DNA from: Luscinia megarhynchos | Lineage: Eukaryota; Chordata; Aves; Passeriformes; Turdidae | Length of the DNA: 64,000 nucleotides | Assembly: GCA_034336665.1 (NCBI GenBank) | Contig: CM067566.1 | Span: 24,086,330-24,150,329 of the forward strand | Reading direction: 5' to 3' | Shown here: in pieces, positions 39,905-53,000 of the stretch | Layout: each line of letters begins with the position of its first letter | How positions within the stretch are numbered: position 1 is the first letter of the stretch | Notes under the pieces: model-generated | Database searches by the model: none | The model's input: the letters and a program-made list of their open reading frames with translations, nothing else | What the model was told of the DNA's origin: nothing | Translations under genes and position numbers: made by a program

Positions 39905-40743
39905 TAAATACATTAAAGTCTCTTTTATTTTTCTTCATTTTTAGCAACTAACATAACAAAAACTTTCAGACCATCAAACCATTTTTCACAATCTGCCATA
40001 AATTTGCATTTCACAGAAATAGTCCTGACAAGCACTAGTAGATGAACATTGTTGGTGCAATAATAAAACAATATAAAGGCATATTTACACCATTCTTACA
40101 TACAGAACACTGTACACACAAAAAAATCACAGATCCAGAACAAAGTAAATTCAATCCCTTAGACATTTTATGTTTATAGGCTTGGTATCAAACAAGTAAT
40201 TCTCCAAGCAACAGACAACCTCTTGTTCTTGTGTGATTTATTTGTAATATTGTGCTCATGCAAAATAGGTATTTGCTTTATTGCATTAACATTGAGAGAA
40301 TGTTGGAATTAGTTCTAAAACCAGTTCAATTGAATTTTAAACCCTGTTTCTCTTCATCCTTAGCAAGTCTGAGTCATTTTTAATTGGTGACATAAAATGA
40401 AGTGTTAACTGATGATTGAGATTGTTATTTGCTAAGTTCCAAAACAATAATGAAGCTCAACTGACTGTGGCTCGAAAACCATCTTTCTTGACCATGCAAT
40501 TTTTTTTCTTTTCTATTATGAAGTGGTCTAGATGAGACACCTTTTTGCATTTTTTAAGTTTCTATCTTTATATATATATATTTTAAAAGAAAAACATGTA
40601 CTATCCAACATCCACTGTTCACAGAGAGAAATAAGCAGCAGGAATAGCTCTGGTGGCAGAGTTGGCCAGGAGGACATCAGTAAGTCAGAGGCAATGTAAC
40701 AAACAGCAAATGCCTCAGAGACACGCCAGGAAAGAGTTGATTA
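39905..40743 (-). other. KCTD8: KCTD8 3' UTR (predicted)
   Basis: This is the stretch between the TAG stop and the best poly(A) site. It is AT-rich and has no long frame. It contains two other minus-strand AATAAA hexamers at 40277-40282 and 40237-40242, which could give shorter transcripts, and a TA-dinucleotide run near 40572-40581. The left boundary is an estimate, about 20 bases past the 39924-39929 signal. A transcript map could move it. Confidence 0.65.
39924..39929 (-). terminator. KCTD8: Poly(A) signal AATAAA, likely KCTD8 3' end
   Basis: The plus strand shows TTTATT, so the minus strand reads AATAAA about 815 bases after the stop codon. A GU-rich stretch follows on the minus strand at about 39880-39862 (TGGCTGTTGTTATTGTC), roughly 45 bases past the hexamer, as expected of a downstream element. 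The two hexamers nearer the stop lack such an obvious GU-rich follower. Confidence 0.6.
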
Positions 40744-41247
<504 letters not shown>

Positions 41248-44065
41248 TTACACAGAAAAATTATCAGATACCATTTAGAACAACACAGTTCAGAGTCTCA
41301 GTTCGTAAAATTGGTGTCATTTCCTTGTAGGCAACAAAACTACATCCAGCTAGTACACAAATTGAAGGTCTGGTTTTTAAAATTCTCACTCCTAAAAATG
41401 TTTACAGCAAGAATAACTCCACTGGCTGCCTCAGAATCCAGGTAATGAAGCGTGCGTGATGCTCACAGATTAGCTGCGCTGGAAATCCTTGCACACAAGT
41501 TTAAATGAACTAATTTTCTATCATGGTGCAAGAAGTTTATTATGATAAATTAGATTTTGTTATATAAGGGAAATACTGCTGTACAATTTGCAAGCTCTTC
41601 ACTTGAATAAAAACATCCCAAGGACTTAGATTTTAATTTTTTTTTTGAAAGCTCTTAATTCTCCTTCCCTGAACAGTCTACTGATACTGTGCTTTGCAAA
41701 TGTCAACTCTGCAGAAGCCCTGGACAGAAAAAGGAGTATTAAACCTAGGATAACAGAGAGATTGCTCACTGCTGACAGAGTCTTTAGGGTTTTGGGGTTT
41801 TTTAAACTATAATGATTTCACTGCACTTCTAACTGTCAGCTACCCAGACTTGGTGCAAGCTCAGAATTCAGCTGCACACCTCCTACTGCACAGGCTGGCA
41901 GGGAAAAGGAGGTTATGAAGTTGTGGGCACAAGAGGCACTCTGCCATGGCAGGGGGAGCAGCCCACCAGCCTCTTGGCAAGCACTGCTCAGCAACTCATA
42001 TGCCTGAAAATCAGATCTAGGCTCTTATTCCCTCCATATATCATTTTTGCTTTGAAGTCTTAAGCAGAATATGAATGTGAAAATTAAGTGGTAGCCACTA
42101 AATCTGTTACAAGCATTTTCAGTTTTGAAGACTTATTTCAAAACTCCAGCTGTGAAGTGAAATTATGCTATGCTGACATCATATAAACAACACAATCTTA
42201 ATTTAGGACACCATCTAAAGATGACAGAAATATCTATAGAGCTTAAGGAGTGTTGGACTGGACCAAAGGGAAAAATTTCAAAGATGTTTAAGGATCTAAA
42301 TGAAAATGCAGAGTGAGGATTCAGTGATATTTGTGTGTTGCTATAAATCCTGGAAGCATCCAAACAGGTTGGGTATCTACGTATCTTATGAAAACTAGGT
42401 TATCCCTACAGTTTATCCAGACATCACCAGCATCAGTTTCTGCCTTGCAGCACCAAAACTCAGAATATGACAGTTCTACCTTGGGTCACTGGGACAGAAT
42501 TGCAAGGTCTTTGATACACTTAGCATTTTGTTGTTCAGAATTACAAATTAGAAATGCAATTACAATTACAAAGAATGCAGAAGTAATATGAACACCCCAG
42601 TGGTCTTTCTGATGGTGCAGTTCTGTGACTCAAAGGAACCTAAGAAGATTGCAGTATTGTATATGTGACGGGGAAAAACAAAACAAAGCAATACACAAAG
42701 AAAAATAAAGATTAGTCCAACAATAGCAGCATTCAACGACCTGCTTTTCTTTTGTTTTAGCCAGCATCCCAGGATGCTGCATCCCATTTCTGTAGTCCAT
42801 CTAGAGAAACCCATGAATAATCAAGAGCCAGAGACAGCAATCCTACAGGGCTTGTACTTACATTATGTGGAGTGAAAAACAAGCAATTTTCTGCTTCATT
42901 ATATTCAACCCAAATATTTAACACATGGCTGCATGTGCAGTGGCTGCAGTGATTTGCCTCCTCTTTTTCAGAAGTATGATCACCTTCTTAAATAGATTTA
43001 CATGCCTTCCTTCTATTGTTGTATCTAGCATTTCATTTCATACCTCAAACGATTATATGAATATGCTAAATTGAGAGTCAGCTGGCATTATGGAACTACT
43101 CTGGCTTTGCAGCATGCAATTATAAAACTGAGTAGTTAATCAGACAGTGATTTCAGTATTGTTACTCTGATTTTCAGTAACATGATTAACATCAATATCT
43201 AATCTAGTTTACAATCTTGGCTTCTTCAAATATAACAACACACTATATGACTAAGAAACTAAAGCTTTTTGTTTGTAGTACTCAGTAGTCTTCAAGTCTC
43301 TTTCCTGCCCATTTCTTTTGCTGCAACTTCATATATCAAGATGTTATTTCTTGTTGGCTGCTTTGTACTTAGCTCTTTATTGGTACTCCTTGCTTCTCAT
43401 GGGCTCAAACCTGCCATGTACTTAAGGACCTGTTTCAGAAAAGCACACAGAAATACACCCTCAAGAATATAAAAAGATCCATTTCCTGCTATAAGATTAT
43501 TCAGGAGCATGACAATAGGCAGGTATTTAAATGCTTTTTTGGATCACAGCCCTGAGGTTCAGTATCTTACAGCATTGAGTTCTGTATGCTCCACTGAATC
43601 GCCTAAATTCACAATGACTTTAATCAAAACACAAGTTTCTCCCACACCTCTCCTTTTAAAAATTAACAAATCCTCCCTCACAAAGAATTCTTTATATGCC
43701 TATGCACTGCTTTCTCAGTACTGTGTTATTAACAGAAGCAACAGTTCTGCTAGAGGGGAGGTTTTCCTCACAGTATTTTCTGCCTGCTGAAACCGAGTAG
43801 AATTTTAAAATATATACAAAAAAATCTACAAAAGATTTGTTTAATTTTCAACATCAGGGATTATCAGATAAATTTAGCTACACTTCTAATTCAGAAAGCA
43901 TCTCCTTATTGCCCTTTGTGCTGCCACACTTTTCACTGTACCTGCTCAGCCATTCCAGAATAACATCAAAGACATTCGAGTAGTTCAGTCTACCTGAAAC
44001 TGCTTATTTTCCAGGAGAACAGAATAGTTCTTAAAAACTCAGAGAAAGTATATTTTCTCCACCGT

Positions 44066-44195
44066 GCACACAGAATCATAGGATCATTTAGGTTGGAAAA
44101 AACCATTAAGATCATCAAGTCTAACTTCAAGTCTAACTTCTAACCTGACACTGCCAAGTCCACATATAACACTAAATAAATCACTGACTTACAAC
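44066..44195 (-). mobile_element. CR1 LINE 3' end fragment (antisense)
   Basis: ACAGAATCATAGGATCATTT, then AGGTTGGAAAAAACC and AAGATCATCAAGTCTAAC, is the reverse complement of an avian CR1 3' end. A 13-base unit (TCAAGTCTAACTT) occurs twice in a row at about 44117-44142, a small local duplication. Only about 130 bases can be matched by eye. The pyrimidine-rich sequence at 44196-44492 is not recognised. Confidence 0.8.
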
Positions 44196-44492
44196 CTGTG
44201 TCTCCTGCTCCTGCCTGTTCCAGGACCTCCACCAGCTGCTTGTTCCCCCACTTGGAGAGGCTGAAGTGAGCCACTGCATCTCAGTCCTCTCCAACTCATT
44301 CTCCTCTGCAAAGGTATATCCAGTTGCCCTCTCCACTGCCCAGTTCTCCCAACAGCTCCCAGGCAGCACTTCTCCTCCAGGCAGTTTCAGTAGACATCAA
44401 ACTTCCCACTTCTTTTTCCTTTAATGCTCTTATATGGCTGCATCTCTCATAGAAAGTTAGAAAGTGAGCTAGCCCTTTACCTGCTGTGGTGG

Positions 44493-45062
44493 TGTCATGG
44501 TTTAACCCCAGCCAGCAGCCAAGAACCACCTGGTCACTACCCCAGGAGCAGGGTCCAGGAGAGAATGAGAAAGGTGAAAACAAGAGAACTCATGTGTTGA
44601 CATACAGACAGTTCAACAGGGAAGCAAAAGCTGTGCACATGAGTGAAGCAAAACAAGGAATTCATTCCCTGCTTCCCATGGGCAGGCAGGGGCTCAGCCA
44701 CCTCCAGGAAAGTAGGAAGGACTCCATCCCATCTAACAGTGACTTGGGAAGACAAATGCCATCATTTCCAATGTCCACCCCACTCCCTCCCTCCTTTAAA
44801 CACTGAGCATGATGTCCCATGGTCTGGAATATCCCTTTGGTCAGTTTGGGTCACCTGTCCTGGCTGTGTCTCCTGCCAGCCCCACATACCACCCCAGTCC
44901 CCTCACCAGTGTGAGAAGCAGAAAAGCAAAAAGCTTTCTGTGTAAGCCCTGCCCAGCAACAACAAAACCATCTCTATGTTGTCAACCCTGTGTTCAGCAC
45001 AAATCCCAAACACAGTTCAAGCCACTGAGAGGAAGATGAACTCTCCAGCTAAAACCAGCACA
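44493..45062 (-). mobile_element. Solo LTR, avian ERVL-type, in the KCTD8 intron
   Basis: The 570-bp unit opens TGTCATGGTTTAACCCCAGC and closes with AAAACCAGCACA. I recognise both ends from the abundant ERVL-type LTRs of birds. The usual sense end is ACCATGACA, so this copy most likely reads on the minus strand, the same strand as KCTD8. The flanking pentamers are GGTGG (44488-44492) and ATTGG (45063-45067), three of five matching, so the target duplication is decayed or an end is slightly misplaced. There is no retroviral coding sequence beside it. The weaker flank match suggests it is older than the LTR at 12253. Confidence 0.78.
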
Positions 45063-46257
45063 ATTGGCACCATTGGCTACAATAGACTTGAAAGAATATC
45101 TCACTGACATTTCTCTGATCAGAAAGGCACATTACATTCACTTTGACTGTATTTATTCCTCATCTGTGTTGCTCTCTGCACAGATTTTAGCCAACATTTC
45201 CTGAGAGAAGTAATAAAAGAATCCCTTTCAATCACTAGGAAATATTAATGGAAAATTATCTAGAAACTTATAAACTTAATTCACTGAAGTGAAAACCTGC
45301 TTCTAGCAGTTATGACTACCAAAACAGAAACCAGAAGAAATTATCTCTGACTTCCTGGTCAAATGATAGCTGAGCTACAGAGCTCCAGTCAGCAAAAGAA
45401 CAGGCCAAACACCACAGCAAATCATCCAGCGACTAAAAGCTACTGGCTGAAAATTGTAATCATGTATTCACATAAATTGCTGCAGATATTCATAAAGTGA
45501 AGTCTGAATAACTATTCAAAGATTTTTTTAGCTTTATCTCCTGCATCAGAGAAAAATACCACACTGAAAACATTAAAAGCATTAAAAATTGATATTCTGC
45601 TTATCTATATTTCAATTTTTGCATACACTTATTTTCTTAAATATTTGTACAACAGTCTTAAAACAAAAGAAATCATATTCAAGCACTGTTACCACAGAAG
45701 GACTTTACCAAGAGATAAGCACAGGATGGAGTGACAGGATGGTGCTGACTCCAGGCCTGGTGGAGGAAGATCTGGTTAGCACATCCTGGGTCATGCATCT
45801 GGAAAAGAATTCCAGCTGTAGCAAACACTGTAAAGAAGCAACTTCTCATAGGCATATCACTGGTGAAACAAAGATCACCCCAGGTTATGGGACAGATGGA
45901 ATCTCTGACTACCAACAAGCACTGAGCCCCCCTGCCAGACAGCCCTCTGTGCTTCTGGAGCTTGGACTGTGACATAAGCCACCACAGTGGGAACCTGAGA
46001 CAAGACAAAGGTGGTGCTCTTGTCCAGGTGTTACCTCAGACTGAGGGGCAGGCTAACAGGCCTTGGGGAAAAGGATGTATCACTAGCAATGGATAAAGAG
46101 AATGCAGAATTTTCAGGCCAGAGGACAGGCCAGCTCAGCAGTGATGTTGAAGCCAGCTCTGACAGAGTAAAAGTTCTGTCAGGGGTGATTGTGACTGCCG
46201 ACTCATGGCCCACCAACCCAAAAGAGGAGAAAGACTGAGCACGGGACTAATTAGCAT

Positions 46258-46263
46258 TATAAG
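46258..46263 (+). promoter_or_regulatory. TATA box of the LTR-like unit
   Basis: TATAAG within AGCATTATAAGGGAGG lies 172 bases upstream of an AATAAA hexamer. The spacing suits an LTR promoter with its R region. Present-day activity is unknown. Confidence 0.4.
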
Positions 46264-46429
46264 GGAGGAAATCATTTAACCAGTAAAAAAAGAGAACTGT
46301 GTAGACAGTAAGAAGTTTTTAACCACCTCGGGAGCCTCACCAAGAAGTCTAGGGTGAAGAAGGACCAACAGGATGATGCTGGATCTATTCTTGATTTATT
46401 TCTATCTCTCTACCTCACATTTACTGTTA

Positions 46430-46435
46430 AATAAA
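46430..46435 (+). terminator. AATAAA poly(A) signal of the LTR-like unit
   Basis: AATAAA within TGTTAAATAAAATCTGC is followed by a T/G-rich stretch. It pairs with the TATA box at 46258 and runs antisense to the KCTD8 transcript. Confidence 0.45.
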
Positions 46436-46530
46436 ATCTGCATTATTGACTTTGGCACATGTGCATCTTAATTTGGGCAGAGGCATCTCTCATTGGATCT
46501 TAGCATGCTTGTAGCTCAGCAAGTCACCTG

Positions 46531-47097
46531 TACCCTGGGCAGCATGCAGAGCAGCGAGGGCAGAGGGCCAGGGAGGGAACTGTGCCCCTCTGCTCTGGTG
46601 AGCCCCCACTGCAGGGCTGTGCCCAGCCCTGGGGTCCCAGCCCTGGAAGGACATGGAGCTGCTGGAGCAAGCCCAGGGATGAACAGAGGGATGAAGCACC
46701 TCTCTTAGGAAGCCAGGCTGAGAGACTTAGGGTTGCTCAGCCTAGAGAACTGAAGGCTCTGGGGACACCTTTTGCAGCCTGCCAGTCCCAAAGAGACTAC
46801 AAAATAGATGAGGGGAGGCTTTTTAGCAGGGCCTGTTGTGATTTGACAAGAGATAATGATTTTAAACCAAAAGAGGGTAAATTTAGACTAGATGTAACAA
46901 AGAAGGTTTTTGCAACGAGGGTGATGAGGCACTGGAACAGGTTGCCCAGAGTGATGGTGGATGCTCCATCCCTGGAAACATTTAAGCTCAGGCCAGATAG
47001 GACTCTGAGCAACTCAATGTAGTTGAAGATGTCCAACCTCCATTGCAGAGTGGCGTTGGACTTGATGGCCTTTAAAGGTCCCTTTCAACCCAAATAA
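46531..47097 (+). mobile_element. CR1 LINE, 5'-truncated, 3' end
   Basis: This is avian CR1 in the plus orientation. It runs from the end of the reverse-transcriptase frame (CCTGGGCAGCATGCAGAGCA, then CCCCTCTGCTCTGGTGAGCC), through GGACATGGAGCTGCTGGAGC and GGCACTGGAACAGGTTGCCC, to the 3' end GGTCCCTTTCAACCC. CR1 copies are almost always truncated at the 5' end, as here. The terminal 8-mer repeats are degraded to AAATAAATT. An open frame of 146 codons (46582-47022) passes through it but is a remnant of the element, not a host gene. Confidence 0.92.
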
Positions 47098-50000
47098 ATT
47101 TTCAGGATTCTCCTCTTTGGTCAAATACCTGCTTTCCTGTATGCACAGTGTCAGATGCCTGAATGAATTCCCTCACTCAGCCACTTTATTCCTACAGTGT
47201 CTCAAAGATAATTGTTTTTTGTTTATAATTCAGCTTATTTTTACTGCAAAATGTAAAAAGTTGTGAACATATGAATAGACTGCTGCAGTTAGCTATTTTA
47301 GTAACTACTGTGTTGAAATGAATAATGGAAAATCTTAGCTCTGGAGTACAATGGTTATAGCTGCATGCAAGACATGAAGATAAGAGTTGAAGCTGATATA
47401 AAAAGGGTCATTTGGGAAAAAAGCCATAACCAGCACTTTACGTGTGTTCAACATGCACCACCTCAACCAAGAGGATGAAATCTGCTGAAAACATGCTATC
47501 TTTTACTGTTGTTTCAGAAAATATGCATAAAAGAAGTGAACTGATTTGAGTTTTATGAATTCCCTTGCTCGCCCTATAAAATAAAGCCTGTTTATTGATT
47601 TAAGTAAAAACCTAAACCAATTTAAAAAATCAAACCAACAAAGCCAAAATCTTGAGTCCTTCTGTGATGTAATTTTAGTGAAAATAAAGTTCTTGAGGGT
47701 ATTTTAACTTCATATTTTCCCATTTCTTCAAATGTACTTAAAAACCCAAACTCAGCTCCACTTGATACAGTCCATTGAATTAATGAAATAATCTAATTAA
47801 TTAAATCAGTTCATTTGAAATGATAGAGTTATAAACAAAACTAACTCCTGCATAAGCAAGAAAGACTTTGTAAATACTTTATATTTATTGAGAACTTCAA
47901 GAATCATCTTTAAGAACATTTTTTCTTTCAAGAACATCTTCAAACAATTGCAGCAAAATTGTTATCAAAATTATGATGTAAAATACTGAAGCAGTAAATA
48001 AATTTCATATTTCTACTAGATGTAATAAAAAATGAAAATAGGAGGTCAACAAGGTTTTAAACTGACATTATATTGGATGGTTCAGGAACATAATAGCAAT
48101 GAGAACAAAGTTATTTTTATTTGTATCTGCAGAAGAAGTTATATCTAATTCAACAATATTGTTTGCAGTTTGATTCATAATATTTGCAGTATGTAAGTCG
48201 TACATGACTTTGCTTAAAATGCAATTTTTTCCACATTGTTTCACACAGTGAAAAGTTCTTATTTTTAGAGGTTACATAGCACCTTTAGTCTGGAACACAG
48301 GTATCTTAAACTCCTGAATGAACTTTTCCTCCACCTGCTCTCTCAAAATTACCTTATAGACAGAGAGAATATTAGATGAAAACTATTGTATTTTATGATT
48401 TAATCTTTAGAATCTAAGTAAAATTGACTATAATTAATATACAATCACAGAAAAAAATACTCGCCTAATCTCACATTGATGACTTACTCACCTAATACAT
48501 CTAGGTTTTTTATTACCTTTCACCAAGACTGGAAGCATTACACTAAACTGAAAGCTTAGACAGAAGTCATCTGTGAAACCCAATGATAGATTATGGCTAC
48601 TGTGGGAACACTTTCATTACCATAAGTTTGAGCACTTAATATCACACTTCAATGGTAAATGATTGCCTTTTATGTCTAATTTCACTTTATTTTTAAAAAA
48701 GATTATTTTTAAGAGCTCTGAAAGGACAGCTCTAAACCCCTGACATTTTCAGTGGCATATTAATAGTATTTCCAGTTTTAGAAGAAAATCCTGTTCTTAA
48801 GAGCTCAGCTCAACACACGAATTCACTTTGAGATATGCACAGGACTCAGCTGGACTCTTACCCCTAGACCTGCAAGGTTAAAACTGTACCTTTATGGCTG
48901 GCAAATTTATAAAGGGCTTCCTGACTACTGCACTCTGTCCTATTTATCAAAAATTCAAAGCTAAATCCATTCCTTGGACCTAGCAGTAAGAGTTTATGTG
49001 GGTTTAACTCCATACAGTTTGCCAAGAAAATGTCATTGCTAATTATCACAATTATCAGAATTTACATCTGACTTAGTTCTGGGGGATGGGGGAGGAGGGG
49101 AGAAGGAAGGCCATGTCCCATTAAATGTCTATTTTAAGGCTAAAATGCAGGCCTACACATGAATTAAGTGGTGTGCAGTCCTTGGCTGTCCCTTTGGCCA
49201 TGGATGAATTTTAATTTGTTTGTGAACACACCAAACAAATAATACAAATAACTGAATATGTAGTGTGAGAAATATCTAAGTGCTCTTTACAAGCTCTGCT
49301 CTAGACAGCTTGCACTTCTGGGAAAAATTGAAGAGCTCAGCATAGAAATTTCCATGGTATAAAATTTTGTGGAGTCCTTATGCTGTGCGGCATCAAATTG
49401 CTTCAAGAGAAAAAATCCCAAAAACATTCAGTTTCCAAATTGGGTTTCATCAGGTACAAAATTTGAAACAACTTCTTGAATTAAAGGCTTGATCCAAAGA
49501 ATGCTTAGTATATAATAGCAACGTATTTTTTCAGAAAATTGAAATTGAAATTCGGTTTTTCCTATTTTCTTCCTGCTCTGAGATGACAGACACAGATGAG
49601 TACCCATTGCTATGGATACCCAAATGCTCACACCTTCACCTTTTTTGACCCAATTGAGTCTTAGCAATAGTCAATGCAAAGTAGAATACCTTAAAAAACC
49701 TGAAAGTAATGTCCCTTTCACTTTCAATTACTTTAGGGTAAAATATTCATTTGGAAGAAGTAAGTTAACTTCCCTCAGGCTAAGGGAGAATTAGTATCTA
49801 GGAGGCTTTGACTTATTACTGTGCTAAGTTCTGCACTCTTGGGTAAAAGGCCAGTGCTGTTGATGCATCAACTTCAGTACTTTGAGCAGAACCTGAATTT
49901 TATCTGATTTTAAAAAGCCAAGTATGTTGGCCTGAAAACAAGACTGCTGCAGAGAGGCTTGTGAATATCAGCAGGGTTTCCCTGACATGAAGAACAGCAC

Positions 50001-53000
50001 TTATTCTACTCATACTTTATCAAAACAGTTTTGTAAACATGCCCTATATTCTGGAAAAACTTCAAATCCATACCTACAGGGCATGTAAATTGGTTTGGCT
50101 TCACTAATTAGGTGATTCTGAGCTATGAGCCCAAAACTCAAAACATTTTTAAGAAAGTTTTAGACATAACTGTTGATTCCATTTAAGTCAAAGACAACAT
50201 AGTCTGTGACCTTAAGTTACACAAAATTAATTGAAAAAATAAAGCCTTTTCATTCTAGTGTGAATGAAAAAAGACCTTATCAGAAAAGCAATTTGATGGA
50301 GAAAATGAGGTAAAAAAAATACTGTCTCTTCTTAAAGGGAAAAAAAAATTCTATAACTTTTCTGTGCTTTACTCAGAAAGCATATTTTTACTGGCATCCC
50401 TAGACAATTCATCTTTAGATGAAACCAGGAAAAATTGCTGCAGATAGGACTTTAGTCCAAATATTTGAGCAAAAGCATATGAATATTATGTTCTAAAGAA
50501 AGCTTCACCACAGACTTAATTATCAAGTTTGATAGAATATAGAACCCATAATGATAAACTAAAGAAATTATGAGAAAATTAAAAAGAAATCATTATGATT
50601 ATATGAGATGGAGGCAAAATATACTCCTTGATTACTTGGAACTGTTTTACTACATTCAGAATTTAATAGGACATGCAAATTATCCCACAATATTTCCTGT
50701 CCTCTACTGCCAAGCCCATTAGGCATCTTCTATGCTTTGATTTCAACACAAAATTTCAAAGTGTGAACTGTACACCAAAGTCTTCCAAGTAATGTTTCGG
50801 AGCACTAAGATTTTTAGGAGTGTTTATTTTCTATTTCATGGCTATTTCAATAGGAAGAATATGTCTGTGATTGCACTCTTGATGAGGCCTCTTATTTAAA
50901 TCTCCTTACCTGCCATGGAAAGATAAAAAGACACTGTGCAGTGACAGCATCTGTATTGGGCATAGCTCCCACAGGGGAAATTACCCTTTAATAGTGTTAA
51001 GCTTGATGGTGTGTGAATGGTTATGTGGTACTTGAAGTGAATGAACCAATTCATCTTTCAGATTAGGGCCACATGCCTGTAAGTGATAAGTGCTTTGTCT
51101 CAAAAGAAAAAAAAAAAGAACACAAAAACATAAAAATATTTTACTGTCACATTTACTACCACCTGATGTTAAACTAACTTCTAGAAAGGGTGCAGTAGCA
51201 TGAGTGAAATAAATCAATGAGGAAAATTTCTTTCCTCCTTCCCAGTCAAGCTGTATTTTAAATATTAACATTTTTCATGACATAAAAAGACTAATTAATG
51301 ATTAGAGGAGGAACTATTTTTCTTATATGGAATGACAGAATAATAAATAATAAATCATCTGTGCCCAGCTTGAATTTATTAGATATTTCACCTGAATCTT
51401 GTTTTGAACAAATAACCAACCCACATTCTTTCATTTGTTACTTTTCCAGCTCGGTTTTGTGTTAGGCCAAACAGTACTTAAATAGGAGAGAGACAGGGAA
51501 ATTCTGACATAGGTAATTTGTTGCATTCCAGCAAAACCAATGAAGTGACCAAGGTTTTTTATTGAATACATTAATCTGAAAATTCTGAAGTCATTCTGCC
51601 AGGTGTTTTTTCTAGGCAGATAAGCTAAAGATGACAGGAAAGACCACTAGTTTTCATATCCAATTGTAAACAGAGTCCAATATTGGAGATTTTTTTTTGT
51701 GAAGTTAGAGATGGGCATGACATTAATACAAGAAAAAAATGAAGAGTTTGGAACAGGAAAGTTTGGAATAGAAAAGACAAGCTGAATCTGTAGCAAAAGA
51801 TTCAAAATCAGGAAACTACCAATACTGCCAACATCCACCCACCAAGTACTATGCATGACAGATTTAGCCATTTCTGGATTATATCACTAGGTCAGTATTT
51901 TGCAGCCAAAGATGTCAAACCTCCTGATTACCCTCGAAGACAGCACTGTTTAGCAAACAGATCACTCAATCTTCTGCAAAATCCTAGAAGAGAAATTAAA
52001 AAGTCTATCCCAGCTAAAGGAATATTGTAAAATCACCTGCCAATTTCCTATCAGGCAACACAAACTTCCAGAATTAACCAGATGGTTCACATTTTCCATG
52101 TTATGTTCTGGGTAAATCATCACATTCTTCAGTGGTGGTCATGTGCTGTATCACTTTCCATTGAGAGCAGAGTAATAGCAATAAAATACAAATATTTTAC
52201 TGGCATCAGTATGACAGTGATTTGGCTATTTTAGAATGAAAGTAATTTGATATTAAAATATTTTACATGTAGAATGGTTGATCTTTTTCTCTCTCCACCC
52301 ATAAAAATATTTTTCCCTTGCCCAAAATCTGAAAATGTAGGTACTTAAAGTAATTTTGATGCTTGAAGGATAATGTCAGAAATGAATTCATTGGTATAAA
52401 TGACAAATGAGTACAGCTTTTATAAAAAGCATGCTTCTTTCATAGCTTCACTTGTTACAGTGAATAGGCCCAATTGCTTTATTTCAGTAACATCTGGGCA
52501 AAATCTGGCAGATGTGCTTGTCATTCATTTACAAACTGTAGTTGTTCATGCTCAGCTCTGATCTTCTCTTTTCTTGACTTATTATTTTTGACTGGTTATC
52601 AGTTAAGAACTATGATATTTTGCTCTGACCATGAGAAGCTTATTAGTTACCTACTGGATGCAGTATTTTTCCTAAAAGAAACAGTCAATTGATATTAAAT
52701 GCCATCAAATTCTAAATTTGGCCTTTGAAAGTCAGTAAGACTTATCTAGTGATACTCTCAATACACCACGAAAAGGAGTTAGGGGAATGATCATGTTGCT
52801 CTTGTAAATTCCCTTTTACTCTACCCCTTGTAGCAAAAAGCAGAGGTATCTTCCTATTCTTTTAACACCTAAGGTACTGGACAGTACCAGAGAATCTGTG
52901 GCAAGAATTTTTAGTGTTTTTAAGCTGTTCTTTCTTAACCATTTTCTTCACTTCAGATGCAGGCTTCAGTTAGAAAAGGGAAAAAAAAAAGATTAAAAGC

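Larger units (their letters stand above)
45690..46485 (+). mobile_element. LTR-like unit with TATA and AATAAA signals, boundaries uncertain
   Basis: This is a 0.8-kb block with higher GC than its surroundings and many TG/CA pairs that look like decayed CpGs. Near its right end a TATAAG box (46258-46263) is followed 172 bases later by AATAAA (46430-46435) and a T/G-rich stretch (TTATTGACTTTGGCACATGTG). That is the promoter-R-poly(A) layout of a retroviral LTR read on the plus strand, antisense to KCTD8. I could not find convincing TG...CA ends or a target duplication, so both boundaries are estimates, and the left half could be another part of the retrovirus. A CR1 starts about 45 bases to the right. 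Confidence 0.55.

Noticed and set aside
44486..45039. Frames of 76-106 codons
   Set aside because: They fall within the ERVL solo LTR, which is non-coding.
46582..47022. Open frame of 146 codons
   Set aside because: It lies wholly inside the CR1 3' segment at 46531-47097 and is a by-product of the element.
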